Counted from the first letter of the stretch, positions 1-9,423 are shown. The stretch: DNA of 64,000 nucleotides from Algoriphagus hitonicola (GCF_900113375.1 NZ_FOPC01000002.1:62001-126000), one strand, 5' to 3'. A program made the numbers and translations. Notes: generated from the letters alone by a model not told the origin.

Positions 1-2409
1 GTTTTCGGAATTCAGGAAGATGATAAGGGGAACTTATGGTTTGGCACCAACGGTGAAGGAATTACAAAATATGATGGGAAATCATTCACCAATTTCGGTA
101 CAGATCAAGGCCTTCCACATCCCCTTGTGATCAGTGTTTTCAAAGACAAGGAAGGCAAGCTATGGATTGGCACTGGTGGCGGTGGACTTACGCTTTACCG
201 AGAAGGTCTTGATGATAGGTCAACCGCAAGCTTTACTACTTTCAATAAAAGTAATGGAATGGCAAATGACGTGATTTATGCCATTACGGAAGATAGCGAG
301 GGCAATTTATGGATTGGTACCGGTGGAGGTGGATTGGTCAAGTTTGACTGGAATATTACTCCCAATCTTGAAGCAGGATTTACAAATTATACCACCGACC
401 AGGGCTTGGCTTCCAATCAGGTTTATAGCCTGTTAGAGGACCGCAATGGCAAGCTCTGGATAGGCACCGGAGGTGGAGGTGTTTCCAGATTCGATGGAAA
501 ATCATTTACAAATTTTACCACTGCACAGGGACTCGCTAATGATATTATTTGGAGTATTTTGGAGGATAGAAGGGGTAATTTATGGTTTGCAAGCCAAGGA
601 GGCGGAGTATCCAAGTTTGATGGGAATTCCTTCAGCAGTTTTACCACCCGTGAGGGTTTGGGTGATGATACAGTTTATGATCTTTTGGAAGATATGGACG
701 GCAATATCTTTATAGGAACTAATAAAGGTTATACAGTGATCCCTGCCGGATTTACTTCTACTCCATTTGATGAATTGAGGGATAATCTGGAATACTACAA
801 CACCACAAACGGGTATCCGGTCAAGGATGTCAACAAGGGGATTTATCAAGATAGCCAAGGAAATATATGGGCTGGCAATGGGAGCGATAAAACAGGTTTG
901 GTGAAAATGAGGTACCAAAGCTTGAGAAAGAAAAAAGTAAAGCCAATCGTACGAATCAAAAATATAACCATCAATGAAAACCCTGTCAGCTGGTTGTCCC
1001 TGAAAGACAGTTCTGATAGAGATAGTTCGATTCAATATCCAAAAAACCTTTATTTCACCGCAGATGAGGTGAGGGTATTTGGTAGAAGGTTAGGCTACGA
1101 AGAAAGAGAGTCCAAAAAGAAAGAATTTTCCAACATCCAGTTTTCAGATGTCAATAGATTTGAGAATTTCCCAAACAAGCTTACCCTTCCCTATTCTCAA
1201 AATCAAATCACAATAGATTTTGGGACGGACGAACTCGTCAGACCCGGACTGATGGAATACCGCTACATCTTGGAAGGATACAATACCAGCTGGAGTCCTG
1301 TCATCAGAAAAAGCGATGCGACGTTTGGCAATATAAGGGAAGGTGAGTACGTCTTTCGGGTAATATCAAGGTTTACAGGTCCTTCCGAAGGTGAAGGAAA
1401 AGAATGGTCCGATGAAGCGGTGTATCGGTTTACAGTACTTCCTCCATTACACAGAACATGGTGGGCTTATTTGATCTACGTCATTATTCTCCTGTTCGGA
1501 ATCAAGAGAGTCCATGTTTTTCAAAAAAGCAGTGCCCTCCGAAAAGAAAGAGAACGGATTCAACAAAAAGAATTGGATCAGGCTAAGGAAATTGAAAAGG
1601 CTTATAGGGAATTAAAGGCTGCCCAAGCCCAACTCATCCAGTCCGAAAAGATGGCGTCCCTTGGTGAGCTTACCGCTGGAATTGCACATGAAATCCAGAA
1701 TCCGCTGAATTTTGTGAATAACTTCTCAGAGTTGAATAAAGATCTGATTCAGGAGATAGAGGAGGAAAGAGCCAAGAATCAAGAAGAAAGAGATGAGATT
1801 CTCATCAATGAAATATTAAAAGACATTAAAGAAAACGAATCCAAAATTAACCACCACGGTAAACGTGCCGATTCCATTGTAAAAGGAATGTTGCAGCATT
1901 CCAGATCAGGTTCGGGTGAAAAAGTCCCAACCAATATCAATACCCTTGCGGATGAATACCTGCGCCTGTCTTACCATGGGATGCGGGCAAAGGACAAATC
2001 TTTTCAGGCGGACTTTAAAACGGATTTTGATCCCAATCTGCCAAAAGTGAATGTGGTGCCACAGGACATTGGACGCGTCCTGCTCAACCTGATCAACAAT
2101 GCCTTCCAGGCTTGTGCTCAGAGAGACCTGTCAGGTTTTGAAAACCTGACAGGTCTACAGCCTCTGGTTACCCTCTCCACCAAAAACCTGGGAGACAAAA
2201 TCCAGATTTCTGTCAAAGACAACGGTTCCGGCATCCCTGAGGATCTTAAAGAAAAAATCTTCCAGCCTTTCTTTACGACCAAGCCATCAGGCCAGGGAAC
2301 GGGGCTCGGTTTGTCTTTGAGCTATGATATTGTGAAAGCGCATGGAGGGGCGCTGGAGGTACAGTCTGAACCGGGAAATACAGTTTTTAGGATCACTTTC
2401 CCCATTTAG
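1..2409 (+). CDS. Propeller-sensor histidine kinase, 5' end outside window
   Basis: The reading frame is open from base 1, so the N-terminus lies upstream; 802 residues are visible. The first ~270 residues are Reg_prop blades, each with a W-[IF]-G-T-G-G-G-G type turn followed by S-F-T-N-F-T. A Y_Y_Y domain follows ([15 protein letters not shown], about bases 1260-1300), then one membrane span ([15 protein letters not shown]) and a coiled coil. The H-box is [11 protein letters not shown] with the His codon at 1687. The ATPase domain has an N-box (LLNLINNAF), G1 (DNGSGIP), F-box (IFQPFFTTK) and G2 (GQGTGLGLS). It resembles the sensor half of Bacteroidota hybrid two-component systems but has no receiver or AraC domain and stops right after the ATPase. 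It is a close relative of the kinase at 42230-45883. A perfect palindrome is inserted in frame between the N and G1 boxes. Confidence 0.93.
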   Translation, partial: VFGIQEDDKGNLWFGTNGEGITKYDGKSFTNFGTDQGLPHPLVISVFKDKEGKLWIGTGGGGLTLYREGLDDRSTASFTTFNKSNGMANDVIYAITEDSEGNLWIGTGGGGLVKFDWNITPNLEAGFTNYTTDQGLASNQVYSLLEDRNGKLWIGTGGGGVSRFDGKSFTNFTTAQGLANDIIWSILEDRRGNLWFASQGGGVSKFDGNSFSSFTTREGLGDDTVYDLLEDMDGNIFIGTNKGYTVIPAGFTSTPFDELRDNLEYYNTTNGYPVKDVNKGIYQDSQGNIWAGNGSDKTGLVKMRYQSLRKKKVKPIVRIKNITINENPVSWLSLKDSSDRDSSIQYPKNLYFTADEVRVFGRRLGYEERESKKKEFSNIQFSDVNRFENFPNKLTLPYSQNQITIDFGTDELVRPGLMEYRYILEGYNTSWSPVIRKSDATFGNIREGEYVFRVISRFTGPSEGEGKEWSDEAVYRFTVLPPLHRTWWAYLIYVIILLFGIKRVHVFQKSSALRKERERIQQKELDQAKEIEKAYRELKAAQAQLIQSEKMASLGELTAGIAHEIQNPLNFVNNFSELNKDLIQEIEEERAKNQEERDEILINEILKDIKENESKINHHGKRADSIVKGMLQHSRSGSGEKVPTNINTLADEYLRLSYHGMRAKDKSFQADFKTDFDPNLPKVNVVPQDIGRVLLNLINNAFQACAQRDLSGFENLTGLQPLVTLSTKNLGDKIQISVKDNGSGIPEDLKEKIFQPFFTTKPSGQGTGLGLSLSYDIVKAHGGALEVQSEPGNTVFRITFPI
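2124..2156. repeat. 33-bp palindromic element inside kinase gene
   Basis: A 16-bp perfect inverted repeat flanks a single central base (arms 2124-2139 and 2141-2156, starting agacctgtcagg and ending cctgacaggtct). It is 33 bp, a multiple of three, and adds about 11 codons ([11 protein letters not shown]) to a loop of the ATPase domain where the two kinase paralogs in this window have unrelated sequence. It therefore looks like an in-frame insertion of a palindromic repeat rather than a transcription signal. Confidence 0.8.
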
Positions 2410-2533
2410 AGCCAAACCTTTTATTCAAAATTGAATATTACAAGACTCTATTCTGACCTTTTGGAAATAAGGCCTGGAAGGATTTAACGTTTTTTCAATT
2501 CCTAATTCCGGCCAAAGATCCTATCATTACGAA

Positions 2534-3679
2534 ATGAAGAAATTTATTTTTCCAGCTTTTATTTTCCTAACTTTTATAGCCGCTTGTACACCGGACCGAG
2601 CGGCAGAGCGTGTTGATGATCCCCATCAATGGGTTTTTCAGGATTCTATTCAGGTGGATTACATGGGAGAATTGACTTTGCTGGATTATGAACCTTCCCA
2701 ACAGTTGTATGTCGCAAGATGGAATGCGCAGGAAGAATATGTGATTTTTGATGAATCAGGGCAAGTCAACCATACATTTAAATTGAATGAAGACGGACCG
2801 AATCGAATCGGATGGGTTCAGGGTATCAATTTTTTAGATGGAAAGCTTTGGGTCATGGATCAGGTCAAGGGAATTTACGTTTTTGATTTCGATGGAACAT
2901 TTTTGGAAAAGTACCCTACCCCAAGGGATTACTTTTACCTCAATGGATTACCCTTCGGAGCTCAAATGCTAGGAGATGAAATCATGTATTTGAGACCAGA
3001 AGAAGGAGAAAGCTTAAAGGATATTCCCACCATGTTTTCAAATGTCTATTCAGCTGATATCCTTGAAGTATTTAATCCATTAACCGCAGAAGTCCGTACC
3101 ACTATGCCCTTCCCTCCCAATACGGTCTACAGTTCAGGTAATTTTTATCAATGGACTTTTCCCAACATCATCAAACACCAAGATGAGTGGATTTTATGGA
3201 TGCTAGCCGAGCAGAAGTATTTTGTCTATCAAGAGAAGGAAGGAGAAATTCAATTTGTCAAAGCGGTGGACCTTGCCTTGGAGGATGCTATTACTATGCC
3301 TGGCATTCCGATGAATAGACAAGCAGATTGGTATGAGGAATATGCTAATGTGATTTTTGGAAGGATCGAGCAAATCTACCGAAGAGAAAATGACCTTGTG
3401 GTGATCTATACCAAAGGAGTGGGTGAAGAGATTGCCAGTCAATATAATCGTGAAAACACGGAAGAGTGGATGGCTTTTTTGGAAAGTATTCCTCGCTATG
3501 CCGCCATTTTTGATGGCAATCATCAATTAATCCAACAGGATTTACTGCTACCAAAGGGGGTACGACTGTCGTCTATCGCAACTAGTGAAGGAGCTATTAT
3601 TGCCGAAAAGAATCAGGAGTATTTTGGTGTGGAAGAGGATTTTCTGACGTATTATGAGTTGGGGCTTGCGAAAGATTAG
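2534..3679 (+). CDS. Propeller-type lipoprotein of unknown function
   Basis: A 381-residue protein with a lipoprotein signal peptide: MKKF start, hydrophobic core, lipobox FIAAC with Cys18. The mature part alternates short beta-strands with Asp/Trp/Tyr-rich turns (LLDYEPSQQLYVARW, NFLDGKLWVMDQ), which suggests a six-bladed propeller similar to the DUF4221 and BF3164-like lipoproteins further along the window. No catalytic motif is visible. It probably faces the periplasm or the cell surface. It begins 124 bases after the preceding kinase gene on the same strand and could be co-transcribed with it. The start is fixed by the signal peptide. Confidence 0.75.
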   Translation: MKKFIFPAFIFLTFIAACTPDRAAERVDDPHQWVFQDSIQVDYMGELTLLDYEPSQQLYVARWNAQEEYVIFDESGQVNHTFKLNEDGPNRIGWVQGINFLDGKLWVMDQVKGIYVFDFDGTFLEKYPTPRDYFYLNGLPFGAQMLGDEIMYLRPEEGESLKDIPTMFSNVYSADILEVFNPLTAEVRTTMPFPPNTVYSSGNFYQWTFPNIIKHQDEWILWMLAEQKYFVYQEKEGEIQFVKAVDLALEDAITMPGIPMNRQADWYEEYANVIFGRIEQIYRRENDLVVIYTKGVGEEIASQYNRENTEEWMAFLESIPRYAAIFDGNHQLIQQDLLLPKGVRLSSIATSEGAIIAEKNQEYFGVEEDFLTYYELGLAKD

Positions 3680-4128
3680 TTTCTTAAGCTATTAATTTTA
3701 TTGCCATAATCGGCCTAGGTGTTGTCTGCCTGCCCTGCTCCAGACAATTGTCGAATATTGGCTTACCGCTAAAAAGCTTTTTTAAGCTCGATCCTCCTCA
3801 ACTATAACTACAAATTTGCTGGAGACAATAAAAAGAAATCCGTCTTGACACAGACATGGAATATGCCTTGATGATATCATATTTTTATAGGGTTTATTTA
3901 GGGTATTTATAGAGTCAGTTTAGGATAAATTTATTTATAAGGGTATACCTACCCTATATTTTCACTATAGAGACTTAATATTTAACTAATACTTTTATCT
4001 ATTGACCTAGACTATTTATCAGAAAATGAAAAGCTTGTCCCTGACCTGAACTCTCATTTTCTTAGCAAATCCCCTCCAAAATTCCTTTCTTTAACCCGGA
4101 TTATGTATTAGAATCTGTAGTGAGAGAT
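3680..4128. other. AT-rich non-coding stretch
   Basis: About 450 bases without a credible gene. A 7-bp inverted repeat with a 12-base loop at 3722-3747 (ttgtctg ... cagacaa) lies 43 bases after the lipoprotein stop. It has no T-run, so a terminator role is uncertain. The centre (3880-3990) is rich in TTTAGGG/TTATAGGG-like words and includes a small palindrome, agggta-tacc-taccct. No promoter can be assigned confidently. Confidence 0.5.
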
Positions 4129-4225
4129 CAAACCGCAATAAAATCAAGCATTTAGGGAATGAGGCATAGCACCGCTACGGTGATTGAGCTAAATGCAGTA
4201 AAGCGATTGATTTTGAAGCGGTTTG
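4129..4225. other. Long nested hairpin, possible structured RNA or MITE-like element
   Basis: Four collinear helices nest within 97 bases: caaaccgc 4129-4136 with gcggtttg 4218-4225; aaaatcaa 4140-4147 with ttgatttt 4207-4214; gcatttag 4148-4155 with ctaaatgc 4189-4196; and a terminal caccg-cta-cggtg at 4170-4182. All listed pairs are Watson-Crick. The layout (successive 8-bp helices split by short bulges, with a triloop) is far beyond chance. It fits either a structured RNA or a foldback mobile element. No flanking target duplication was recognised. Confidence 0.55.
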
Positions 4226-4289
4226 GACTCGTAATAAGAAGTCTAATGCATATTTCGGGTTTAATCATCTACCAACCAAAAAACGATTT

Positions 4290-4484
4290 ATGGGACTATT
4301 CTGGAACCTGATCCAACAAAGTCAAATCTCCAGTCAGAGTTCGCGTGCCTCCACCCTGGAAGCCCGTGTGGCCTACCTCGAAAGTGAACTGCGGAAAACG
4401 CAGGAATTACTGATCAAAACGCTCAAAGTGCTCGAAGAAGAAAGCGGAAAAGACATCAATGGTGATGGGAAAATTGGTGGATGA
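4290..4484 (+). CDS. Small coiled-coil protein with EF-hand-like tail
   Basis: A 64-residue ORF. Residues ~18-50 form a heptad-like helix (STLEARVAYLESELRK). The last ten residues, DINGDGKIGG, match an EF-hand calcium-loop start (DxNxDGxI) but the loop ends before the usual glutamate. No signal peptide or membrane span is present. It stands alone, 65 bases after the long hairpin at 4129-4225 and upstream of a palindrome array. It could be a real small gene or chance coding. The organised heptads and the Ca-loop-like end favour a gene. Confidence 0.5.
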   Translation: MGLFWNLIQQSQISSQSSRASTLEARVAYLESELRKTQELLIKTLKVLEEESGKDINGDGKIGG

Positions 4485-4710
4485 ATTGAATGTACTCTCT
4501 ATTCTCCTGATAGGCTTTAATTACCTTCGACACGGTCTGGGCAATTGCAAAAAAAGCTTTTGAGGACCTTTGGAGATTCAGGAACCTCACCTCATATTTA
4601 TACTGATTTGTGATTCACAGAGGTGGAAAATTGGGGGTTTGGACTGGCCAAATAATTATATATTCCTGAATTAATTAAAATCTAATTTGATCTGTTTATA
4701 AAAATCGGTC

Positions 4711-4975
4711 ATGCCTGACGGCATTTTACAAACTATATTCCTATCCTAAGTACCAGCCATTGAAATGGCTGGCTAGAACATCAGCCATGCCTACGGTATT
4801 TCATCTAGGTTTCCCCATATCCTTTGATTTCTTCTAATTCTATGAACTGTAGTTTGCTATTGGCTCTTTCTAAAAATCCCTTTTCAGTCCCGTAGGGACG
4901 ACGCATCTTATTGCCAGAGGTTTTAACCTCTGGAATCATGAATATCAATGACTCATGGGAAAGTCCCATCGGGAC
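4711..4975. repeat. Orphan array of REP-like palindromes
   Basis: The 570-base gap between the 64-residue ORF and the SDR gene holds at least five spaced short hairpins: atgcc-tgac-ggcat (4711-4724), ccagccat-tgaa-atggctgg (4753-4772), gtccc-gta-gggac (4887-4899), ccagaggtt-tt-aacctctgg (4914-4933) and gtccc-atc-gggac (4963-4975). Stems differ while spacing and loop size are similar. This is the style of the arrays that flank the RAYT transposase at 17.8-18.5 kb. No transposase is present here. The flanks 4485-4700 hold nothing recognisable. Confidence 0.65.
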
Positions 4976-5055
4976 GACCGATATCAATATATTTGAAATA
5001 CATATATTCAACTTTATCTTCAAATAGTTGGCCCAACCCACCAAATCCTCCTCCC

Positions 5056-5808
5056 ATGAAACTCCAAAACAAAACCTTTATCGTCACCGGTGCCACCAGC
5101 GGCATGGGAAAAGCCATCGCCTTGACCTTTGCCAGAGAAGGAGCCAATCTGGTTCTCAGCGGAAGAAATGAAGAAGCCGGAAAAGGACTGACGGATAGGC
5201 TTGGGAACAACGCTTATTTTCTCCCCGGCGATGTCAGTAATCCCGATTATAATCAGGCCTTGGTGGATTTGGCTCTGGAGAAATTCGGGCAATTGGACGG
5301 TCTCTCTACCAACGCGGGGATGCTGGGACTGGGATCTATCACCGAACTCCCTCTTGAAAAATGGTCCCAAACGCTTGAAGTCAACTTAAGTTCGGTTTTC
5401 TATCTCCTTAAAGCAGCTCTTCCCGACCTACAAAAAAGTCCGCAGGCAGTGGTCGTAATCAATAGCTCTATTGCTGCCTTCAAGACCTTTCCCAATCATC
5501 CCGCCTACTGTGCCTCAAAAGCGGGTTTAGTAGCCTTGGCCAAGCAAGCCGCGGTAGATTATGGACCTACCGTGCGTATCAATTGCATTTGTCCCGGACC
5601 GGTAGATACGCCCTTTATTCATGCATCTGCTGCTGCATTTCCCGATCCGGCCAAAGCCGTGGAAAATGCAGGGAAAAACACCTTAATCCAGCGTTTGGGC
5701 GAGCCAGAGGATATCGCAAAGCTTGCCTTTTTTCTGGCGTCGGACGATGCCTCCTGGATTACAGGGGCTGCCTATACCATAGATGGAGGGATAATGGCTC
5801 AGGGATAA
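5056..5808 (+). CDS. SDR-family NAD(P)-dependent oxidoreductase
   Basis: A 250-residue classical short-chain dehydrogenase. The Rossmann motif TGATSGMG is at residues 11-18, the NAG motif (TNAG) at about 85-88, the structural Asn is N110, and the catalytic Ser138 and Tyr151-x-x-x-Lys155 (YCASK) are present, followed by the PGPVDTPF segment. The length is typical. The start at 5056 puts the first beta-strand at MKLQNKTFIVTG; upstream in-frame codons run through the palindrome array and are not likely translated. Substrate unknown; an alcohol or 3-oxoacyl reduction is the family norm. It converges with the minus-strand regulator at 5816, leaving 7 bases between stops. Confidence 0.92.
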   Translation: MKLQNKTFIVTGATSGMGKAIALTFAREGANLVLSGRNEEAGKGLTDRLGNNAYFLPGDVSNPDYNQALVDLALEKFGQLDGLSTNAGMLGLGSITELPLEKWSQTLEVNLSSVFYLLKAALPDLQKSPQAVVVINSSIAAFKTFPNHPAYCASKAGLVALAKQAAVDYGPTVRINCICPGPVDTPFIHASAAAFPDPAKAVENAGKNTLIQRLGEPEDIAKLAFFLASDDASWITGAAYTIDGGIMAQG

Positions 5809-5815
5809 AAATCAC

Positions 5816-6550
5816 CTACACCCTTCGAATACTCCGCATCAAATCCTCCTTGTACATTTTGCTGATCGGGATGACTTTTCGCTTGATTTCGAGATGGGAA
5901 TCGGCCACCGCATCGAGCTTTCTGATATTGACCACATAGGAGCGGTGAACGCGTAAAAAATCCTTACTCTCCATTTTTTGACAAAAAGAATTCAGCGGGC
6001 TTACGATGAGGTAGTTTTGATGGGTTGTGATGATATTGCAATAGTTTCGCTCGGCTTCGATGTAAAGAATCTCATCCAGCATCAATTTGATTAGTTTCCC
6101 ATTGTTTCGGATAAAAATTCGGTCATCTAAAAAGTCGCCTAGACCATTGACTTCCTGGATTTCCTTTTTCTCAGTCGCAATCTTCTCCTGAACCAAGGCT
6201 ATGGTCCGTTCAAGATTTAGCTTGGTAAACGGTTTGGAAATAAAGGCATACGGATGTGTGTTTTTAGCCCTTTGAAACGAGTCCTCATCCGAATTGGCGG
6301 TCAGATAAATCAAGGGAATATCCCGCTTTTGCTGAATTTGCTTTGCCGCATCGATACCGTTGATTTTGCCCTTGAGCTGAATATCCATCAAAATGATATC
6401 CGGTCGGTTTTCCAAAGCATGACTTACCGCTTCCTCCCCCCTTGACTCGATTCCCGTGACCTCATAGCCCAGTTTAGAGAGCTGCAGGGAAATATTGGCA
6501 GCAATTATCATATCATCTTCTACGATCAAAATTCTCGTCTTCTCACTCAT
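5816..6550 (-). CDS. LytTR-type response regulator
   Basis: A 244-residue two-domain regulator. The receiver starts ILIVEDDM, has phosphoacceptor Asp56 (ILMDIQLKG), the switch Thr in LIYLTAN and the conserved Lys in FISKPF. The C-terminal ~100 residues are a LytTR DNA-binding domain (EILYIEAERNYCNI ... FLRVHRSYVVN). It overlaps the upstream kinase gene by four bases (ATGA at 6547-6550), so the two are translationally coupled and form a cognate pair. It is likely a transcription factor responding to the sensor next door. Targets cannot be read from the sequence. Confidence 0.95.
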   Translation of the reverse strand: MSEKTRILIVEDDMIIAANISLQLSKLGYEVTGIESRGEEAVSHALENRPDIILMDIQLKGKINGIDAAKQIQQKRDIPLIYLTANSDEDSFQRAKNTHPYAFISKPFTKLNLERTIALVQEKIATEKKEIQEVNGLGDFLDDRIFIRNNGKLIKLMLDEILYIEAERNYCNIITTHQNYLIVSPLNSFCQKMESKDFLRVHRSYVVNIRKLDAVADSHLEIKRKVIPISKMYKEDLMRSIRRV

Positions 6551-8490
6551 GCTGCTTGCTCGATTTTAAATTCAAAATATAATTCGGTTCCCTGCTGTGT
6601 ACTTAATGTCATTTTCCCATCCAATTGACGAGTGAGGAGCTGGACCAGCTGCGAACCAAAACCAGTACCTTTCAATTGGGTAGTTGAACCCATTCCCACC
6701 CCGTCGTCCGCAATTCGCAGGTAGAGATGGGCATTTTTTTCTTCCAAACTGATGCTAATTTCTCCTACCCTTTGATCCGGAAAGGCATATTTCAGCGAAT
6801 TGGTAATCAATTCATTCACTATCAATCCGATGGGAATGGCCCGGTCGACATTGAGTTCCAAAGGCTTCATGCTGACCTCCAGTCTGATTCTCTCCGAGGC
6901 ATCAAAGGAATCGATGATAAATCTTCCCAGATTTTCGAAATAATGCTTCATCTCAATCGCTGCCAGATTTTCCCCTTGATAGAGATTTTGGTGGATCATC
7001 CCCATACTCTGCACCCGGTTTTGACTTTCGACCATAATTTCCTGAAGCTCCTGATTTTCGATCTGAGCCGTTTGTAAAGCCAAAAGGCTGGAGATCGTTT
7101 CGAGATTATTTTTTACCCGATGATGAATTTCCTTGAGCAAAAACTCCTTTTCCCTGTTTTGCTTTTCGAGAAGCAAACTGTACTTTTTCCGTTTCACAAA
7201 TACCCGATAAAGGAAAAAGAGAAAAAACACCATGACGACGGTAAAAACCAAGGTAAAAATCTGGATGATTTCCTGTCGCTTCAGCCTTTCGAGCTGAAGC
7301 GAAATGGTGCTCTCCTTCTGATTGACATCCATTTCGGTTTGCAAAAGCGCAATACGCTGATCGGCTTCCGCATTGAAAACCTGCTGCTGAAGTTCATTGT
7401 GCTTTTTAAACGCCTGAAAGGAAGCAGTAATATTTTTGGTCCCTTCATAAGCTTCACTCAAGTCCCGATAAATCAAACCCAAGTAATACAAATCTCCAAA
7501 GTCTTCTGTAGCAGTGCGAATACTCCGGTCCAGATAAACTACTGCTGATTCAAAATCTCCTTCCTGATTTTTAAGCCTTCCCAAAGCATGCAGGGACCTG
7601 ACCACCATAAATTCATTTTGAAGCAACTCGGCATATTTGAGCGCTTCTTTTCCAGAGATTTCGGCATTCTTAAAATCCTCCGTTTGACGGTAAAGCTCAG
7701 TCAATGCGATGTAAGTATCGCTGAGGTTATTGTAAAACCCATACTGTGTACCGATTGCAATCGACCGAAGAAAATAAGGCAAAGCTTCTTCGACCCGTCC
7801 AAGTTCGACCAAGTTGTTTCCCAACACATGAAGTGTAAAATCAAAATCCAGATCCTTTATCCCTCGATCTTCAAAAAGTGCAATAGACTTCAATCCGTAT
7901 TCCACCCCTTTTTCAAATTTACCCTGCTTCCAAAATAGATTGCTGATATCCGAATAGGCCATCGCCATGGCTTTTTGGTCGCTGTACTTCTTTCCTAGCT
8001 CAAGCGTCTTTGTGGCATATTCAAAAGCCATCCCCAAATCTCCCCTTCGCTCGTACACATAGCCCAGATTGGTCAAAAGCAACCAACTTTCGACTTCCGG
8101 GAGCTTCATTTTTGCACTGAGCAAAACCTCCTCAGCCTGATCCAATTCTTCCATTCGCAGGAGAATGGCCCCCTGAGAAACCTGCATTCGAGCCAACCAC
8201 AGGTCGTTTTTAAGGCCTTGGGCTTCTTGAAGCCCCCGATTGATGATGCTCAGTGATTTCCTGAGGTTACGGGTGTGATAATGATACCCGAGGTCATTGA
8301 GTAGGCGTAGTCTAAGTTCAGGCTGCTTGATTTCTGCTAGGCTTTGCTCGATTTCATCCAGATATTCCACCCCAAAATCATCCGTCTCCACAAAAATCAC
8401 TTGGTAATCACGCCCGTCTTTTTGATCGAAAAATTGAGCAAAAAGCAGCACGGGAACAAAAAGGAAAAAAAAGAGTGGAATTCTTTTCAT
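6547..8490 (-). CDS. TPR-containing sensor histidine kinase (HisKA_2 type)
   Basis: A 647-residue kinase. The start at 8490 gives a clear signal peptide (MKRIPLFFFLFVPVLLFAQ); the longer frame to 8589 only adds AT-rich leader. About 350 periplasmic residues form TPR-like helical repeats (LGYVYERRGDLGMAFEYA and similar). A coiled coil and one membrane span (about 408-431) follow. The phosphorylation helix KEIHHRVKNN (453-462) is the HisKA_2 signature, and the ATPase has the N-box ELITNSLKYAF and G-box ADDGVGMG. This architecture is common in Bacteroidota in pairs with LytTR regulators. The ligand sensed by the TPR region is unknown. Confidence 0.94.
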   Translation of the reverse strand: MKRIPLFFFLFVPVLLFAQFFDQKDGRDYQVIFVETDDFGVEYLDEIEQSLAEIKQPELRLRLLNDLGYHYHTRNLRKSLSIINRGLQEAQGLKNDLWLARMQVSQGAILLRMEELDQAEEVLLSAKMKLPEVESWLLLTNLGYVYERRGDLGMAFEYATKTLELGKKYSDQKAMAMAYSDISNLFWKQGKFEKGVEYGLKSIALFEDRGIKDLDFDFTLHVLGNNLVELGRVEEALPYFLRSIAIGTQYGFYNNLSDTYIALTELYRQTEDFKNAEISGKEALKYAELLQNEFMVVRSLHALGRLKNQEGDFESAVVYLDRSIRTATEDFGDLYYLGLIYRDLSEAYEGTKNITASFQAFKKHNELQQQVFNAEADQRIALLQTEMDVNQKESTISLQLERLKRQEIIQIFTLVFTVVMVFFLFFLYRVFVKRKKYSLLLEKQNREKEFLLKEIHHRVKNNLETISSLLALQTAQIENQELQEIMVESQNRVQSMGMIHQNLYQGENLAAIEMKHYFENLGRFIIDSFDASERIRLEVSMKPLELNVDRAIPIGLIVNELITNSLKYAFPDQRVGEISISLEEKNAHLYLRIADDGVGMGSTTQLKGTGFGSQLVQLLTRQLDGKMTLSTQQGTELYFEFKIEQAA

Positions 8491-8504
8491 TCTTGAAATA
8501 TACA

Positions 8505-8512
8505 CAAATTTA
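8505..8512 (-). promoter_or_regulatory. Possible Bacteroidota -7 promoter element
   Basis: Read on the minus strand this is TAAATTTG, an exact match to the Bacteroidota -7 consensus TAnnTTTG, ending 14 bases upstream of the kinase start at 8490. A good -33 TTTG is not visible at the expected distance, so the assignment is tentative. Confidence 0.3.
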
Positions 8513-8667
8513 AGTATTTGAAAATCACTTTTTTGTATTTTAAAAAAGTTAGGAAAAAAAAACTTAACTCTGGGAAAGGAAACACTCACGCTCGTCCTAG
8601 GTGATGGTGGCTTACCGAATTTGATTTGAAAATTGGATCAACAAATTCAACTCAAGAAATCGATAAT

Positions 8668-9423
8668 ATGAAGACATCAATCATTACCTCATTCGTCATT
8701 GGCTTGCTGGCGATGGCCACGATAAGCACTATGGCGCAAGAAGCGCCCCTAGGTCCGCTTTCAAACGTAACCGAATTCACCATTAAACCGGGGCATCAAA
8801 TGCAGTTCCGCGAGGGAATCAAAGCCTGGAAGGCCTGCTACGAAGAAAATAACGGCCCCTGGACCTGGAATCTCTGGCAAAAACAAAACGGAGAAGGAAC
8901 GGTCTATGTGCTGGCTTCCACAATGGCCAATTGGGCTGAAATGGATGCAACTGATGAAAGTGGTAAAGACTGCCAACTCCTAGCCATCAATATGATCAAT
9001 CCGCATATAGAAAAAGCAGTCTCTCATATCAACAGACTTATGCCGGATATCAGTAATTCAAATCCCTTTGAAGGAGAGGTGATCCGGGTCCAGTTTTTCA
9101 AAACCAATTCCAGTCAGGGGTTTCAGATGATGGAAGTGGTAAAAGAGGTGGAATCCATCCGACGAGAAGCCGGAGTTTCTATTCCCGGATATTGGTATAG
9201 CTGGCAAACCTCAGATCCGGATAGCCCAAATTTTCACGTCGTAAGTGGCTATCAGGACTTTGCCGCCATGGATACCCCGCAGGAAGGAGTCTGGGAATCG
9301 GTGGAAAAAATCGCCGGCAAAGCGAAACGAGAGGAACTTCAAAACAAATTCAGATCTTCAATGGAGTCCAACTGGACTTCGATCTACAAGCTGGATAAGG
9401 AGATCAGCCGACCAGCAAACTAA
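8668..9423 (+). CDS. Secreted protein with two similar halves, function unknown
   Basis: 251 residues. The start at 8668 gives the signal peptide MKTSIITSFVIGLLAMATIS...MAQ; the upstream in-frame ATG at 8626 would bury it. The mature protein seems to consist of two related ~110-residue halves: each has a beta-strand with an F-[TF]-x segment, a long helix, a W-x-W-Q element (WNLWQKQ, YWYSWQT) and a closing strand followed by [NW]-x-x-AxMD (TMANWAEMD, YQDFAAMD). This recalls dimeric alpha/beta-barrel (ABM-like) folds, but the assignment is an inference. It is transcribed divergently from the kinase gene at 6547-8490. Confidence 0.75.
   Translation: MKTSIITSFVIGLLAMATISTMAQEAPLGPLSNVTEFTIKPGHQMQFREGIKAWKACYEENNGPWTWNLWQKQNGEGTVYVLASTMANWAEMDATDESGKDCQLLAINMINPHIEKAVSHINRLMPDISNSNPFEGEVIRVQFFKTNSSQGFQMMEVVKEVESIRREAGVSIPGYWYSWQTSDPDSPNFHVVSGYQDFAAMDTPQEGVWESVEKIAGKAKREELQNKFRSSMESNWTSIYKLDKEISRPAN

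Noticed and set aside
1..2409. Hybrid two-component system with receiver and AraC output
   Set aside because: The frame stops at 2409 directly after the G2 box; no receiver or helix-turn-helix follows.
3722..3747. Intrinsic terminator after the propeller lipoprotein
   Set aside because: The stem is short, the loop is 12 bases and there is no T-run; kept only as a hairpin note.
4129..4225. tRNA or rRNA-like gene
   Set aside because: No cloverleaf, anticodon arm or T-loop sequence; helices are nested in one long hairpin.
8491..8589. Long N-terminus of the TPR kinase
   Set aside because: AT-rich non-conserved text; the signal peptide begins at 8490 and a promoter-like element lies within it.
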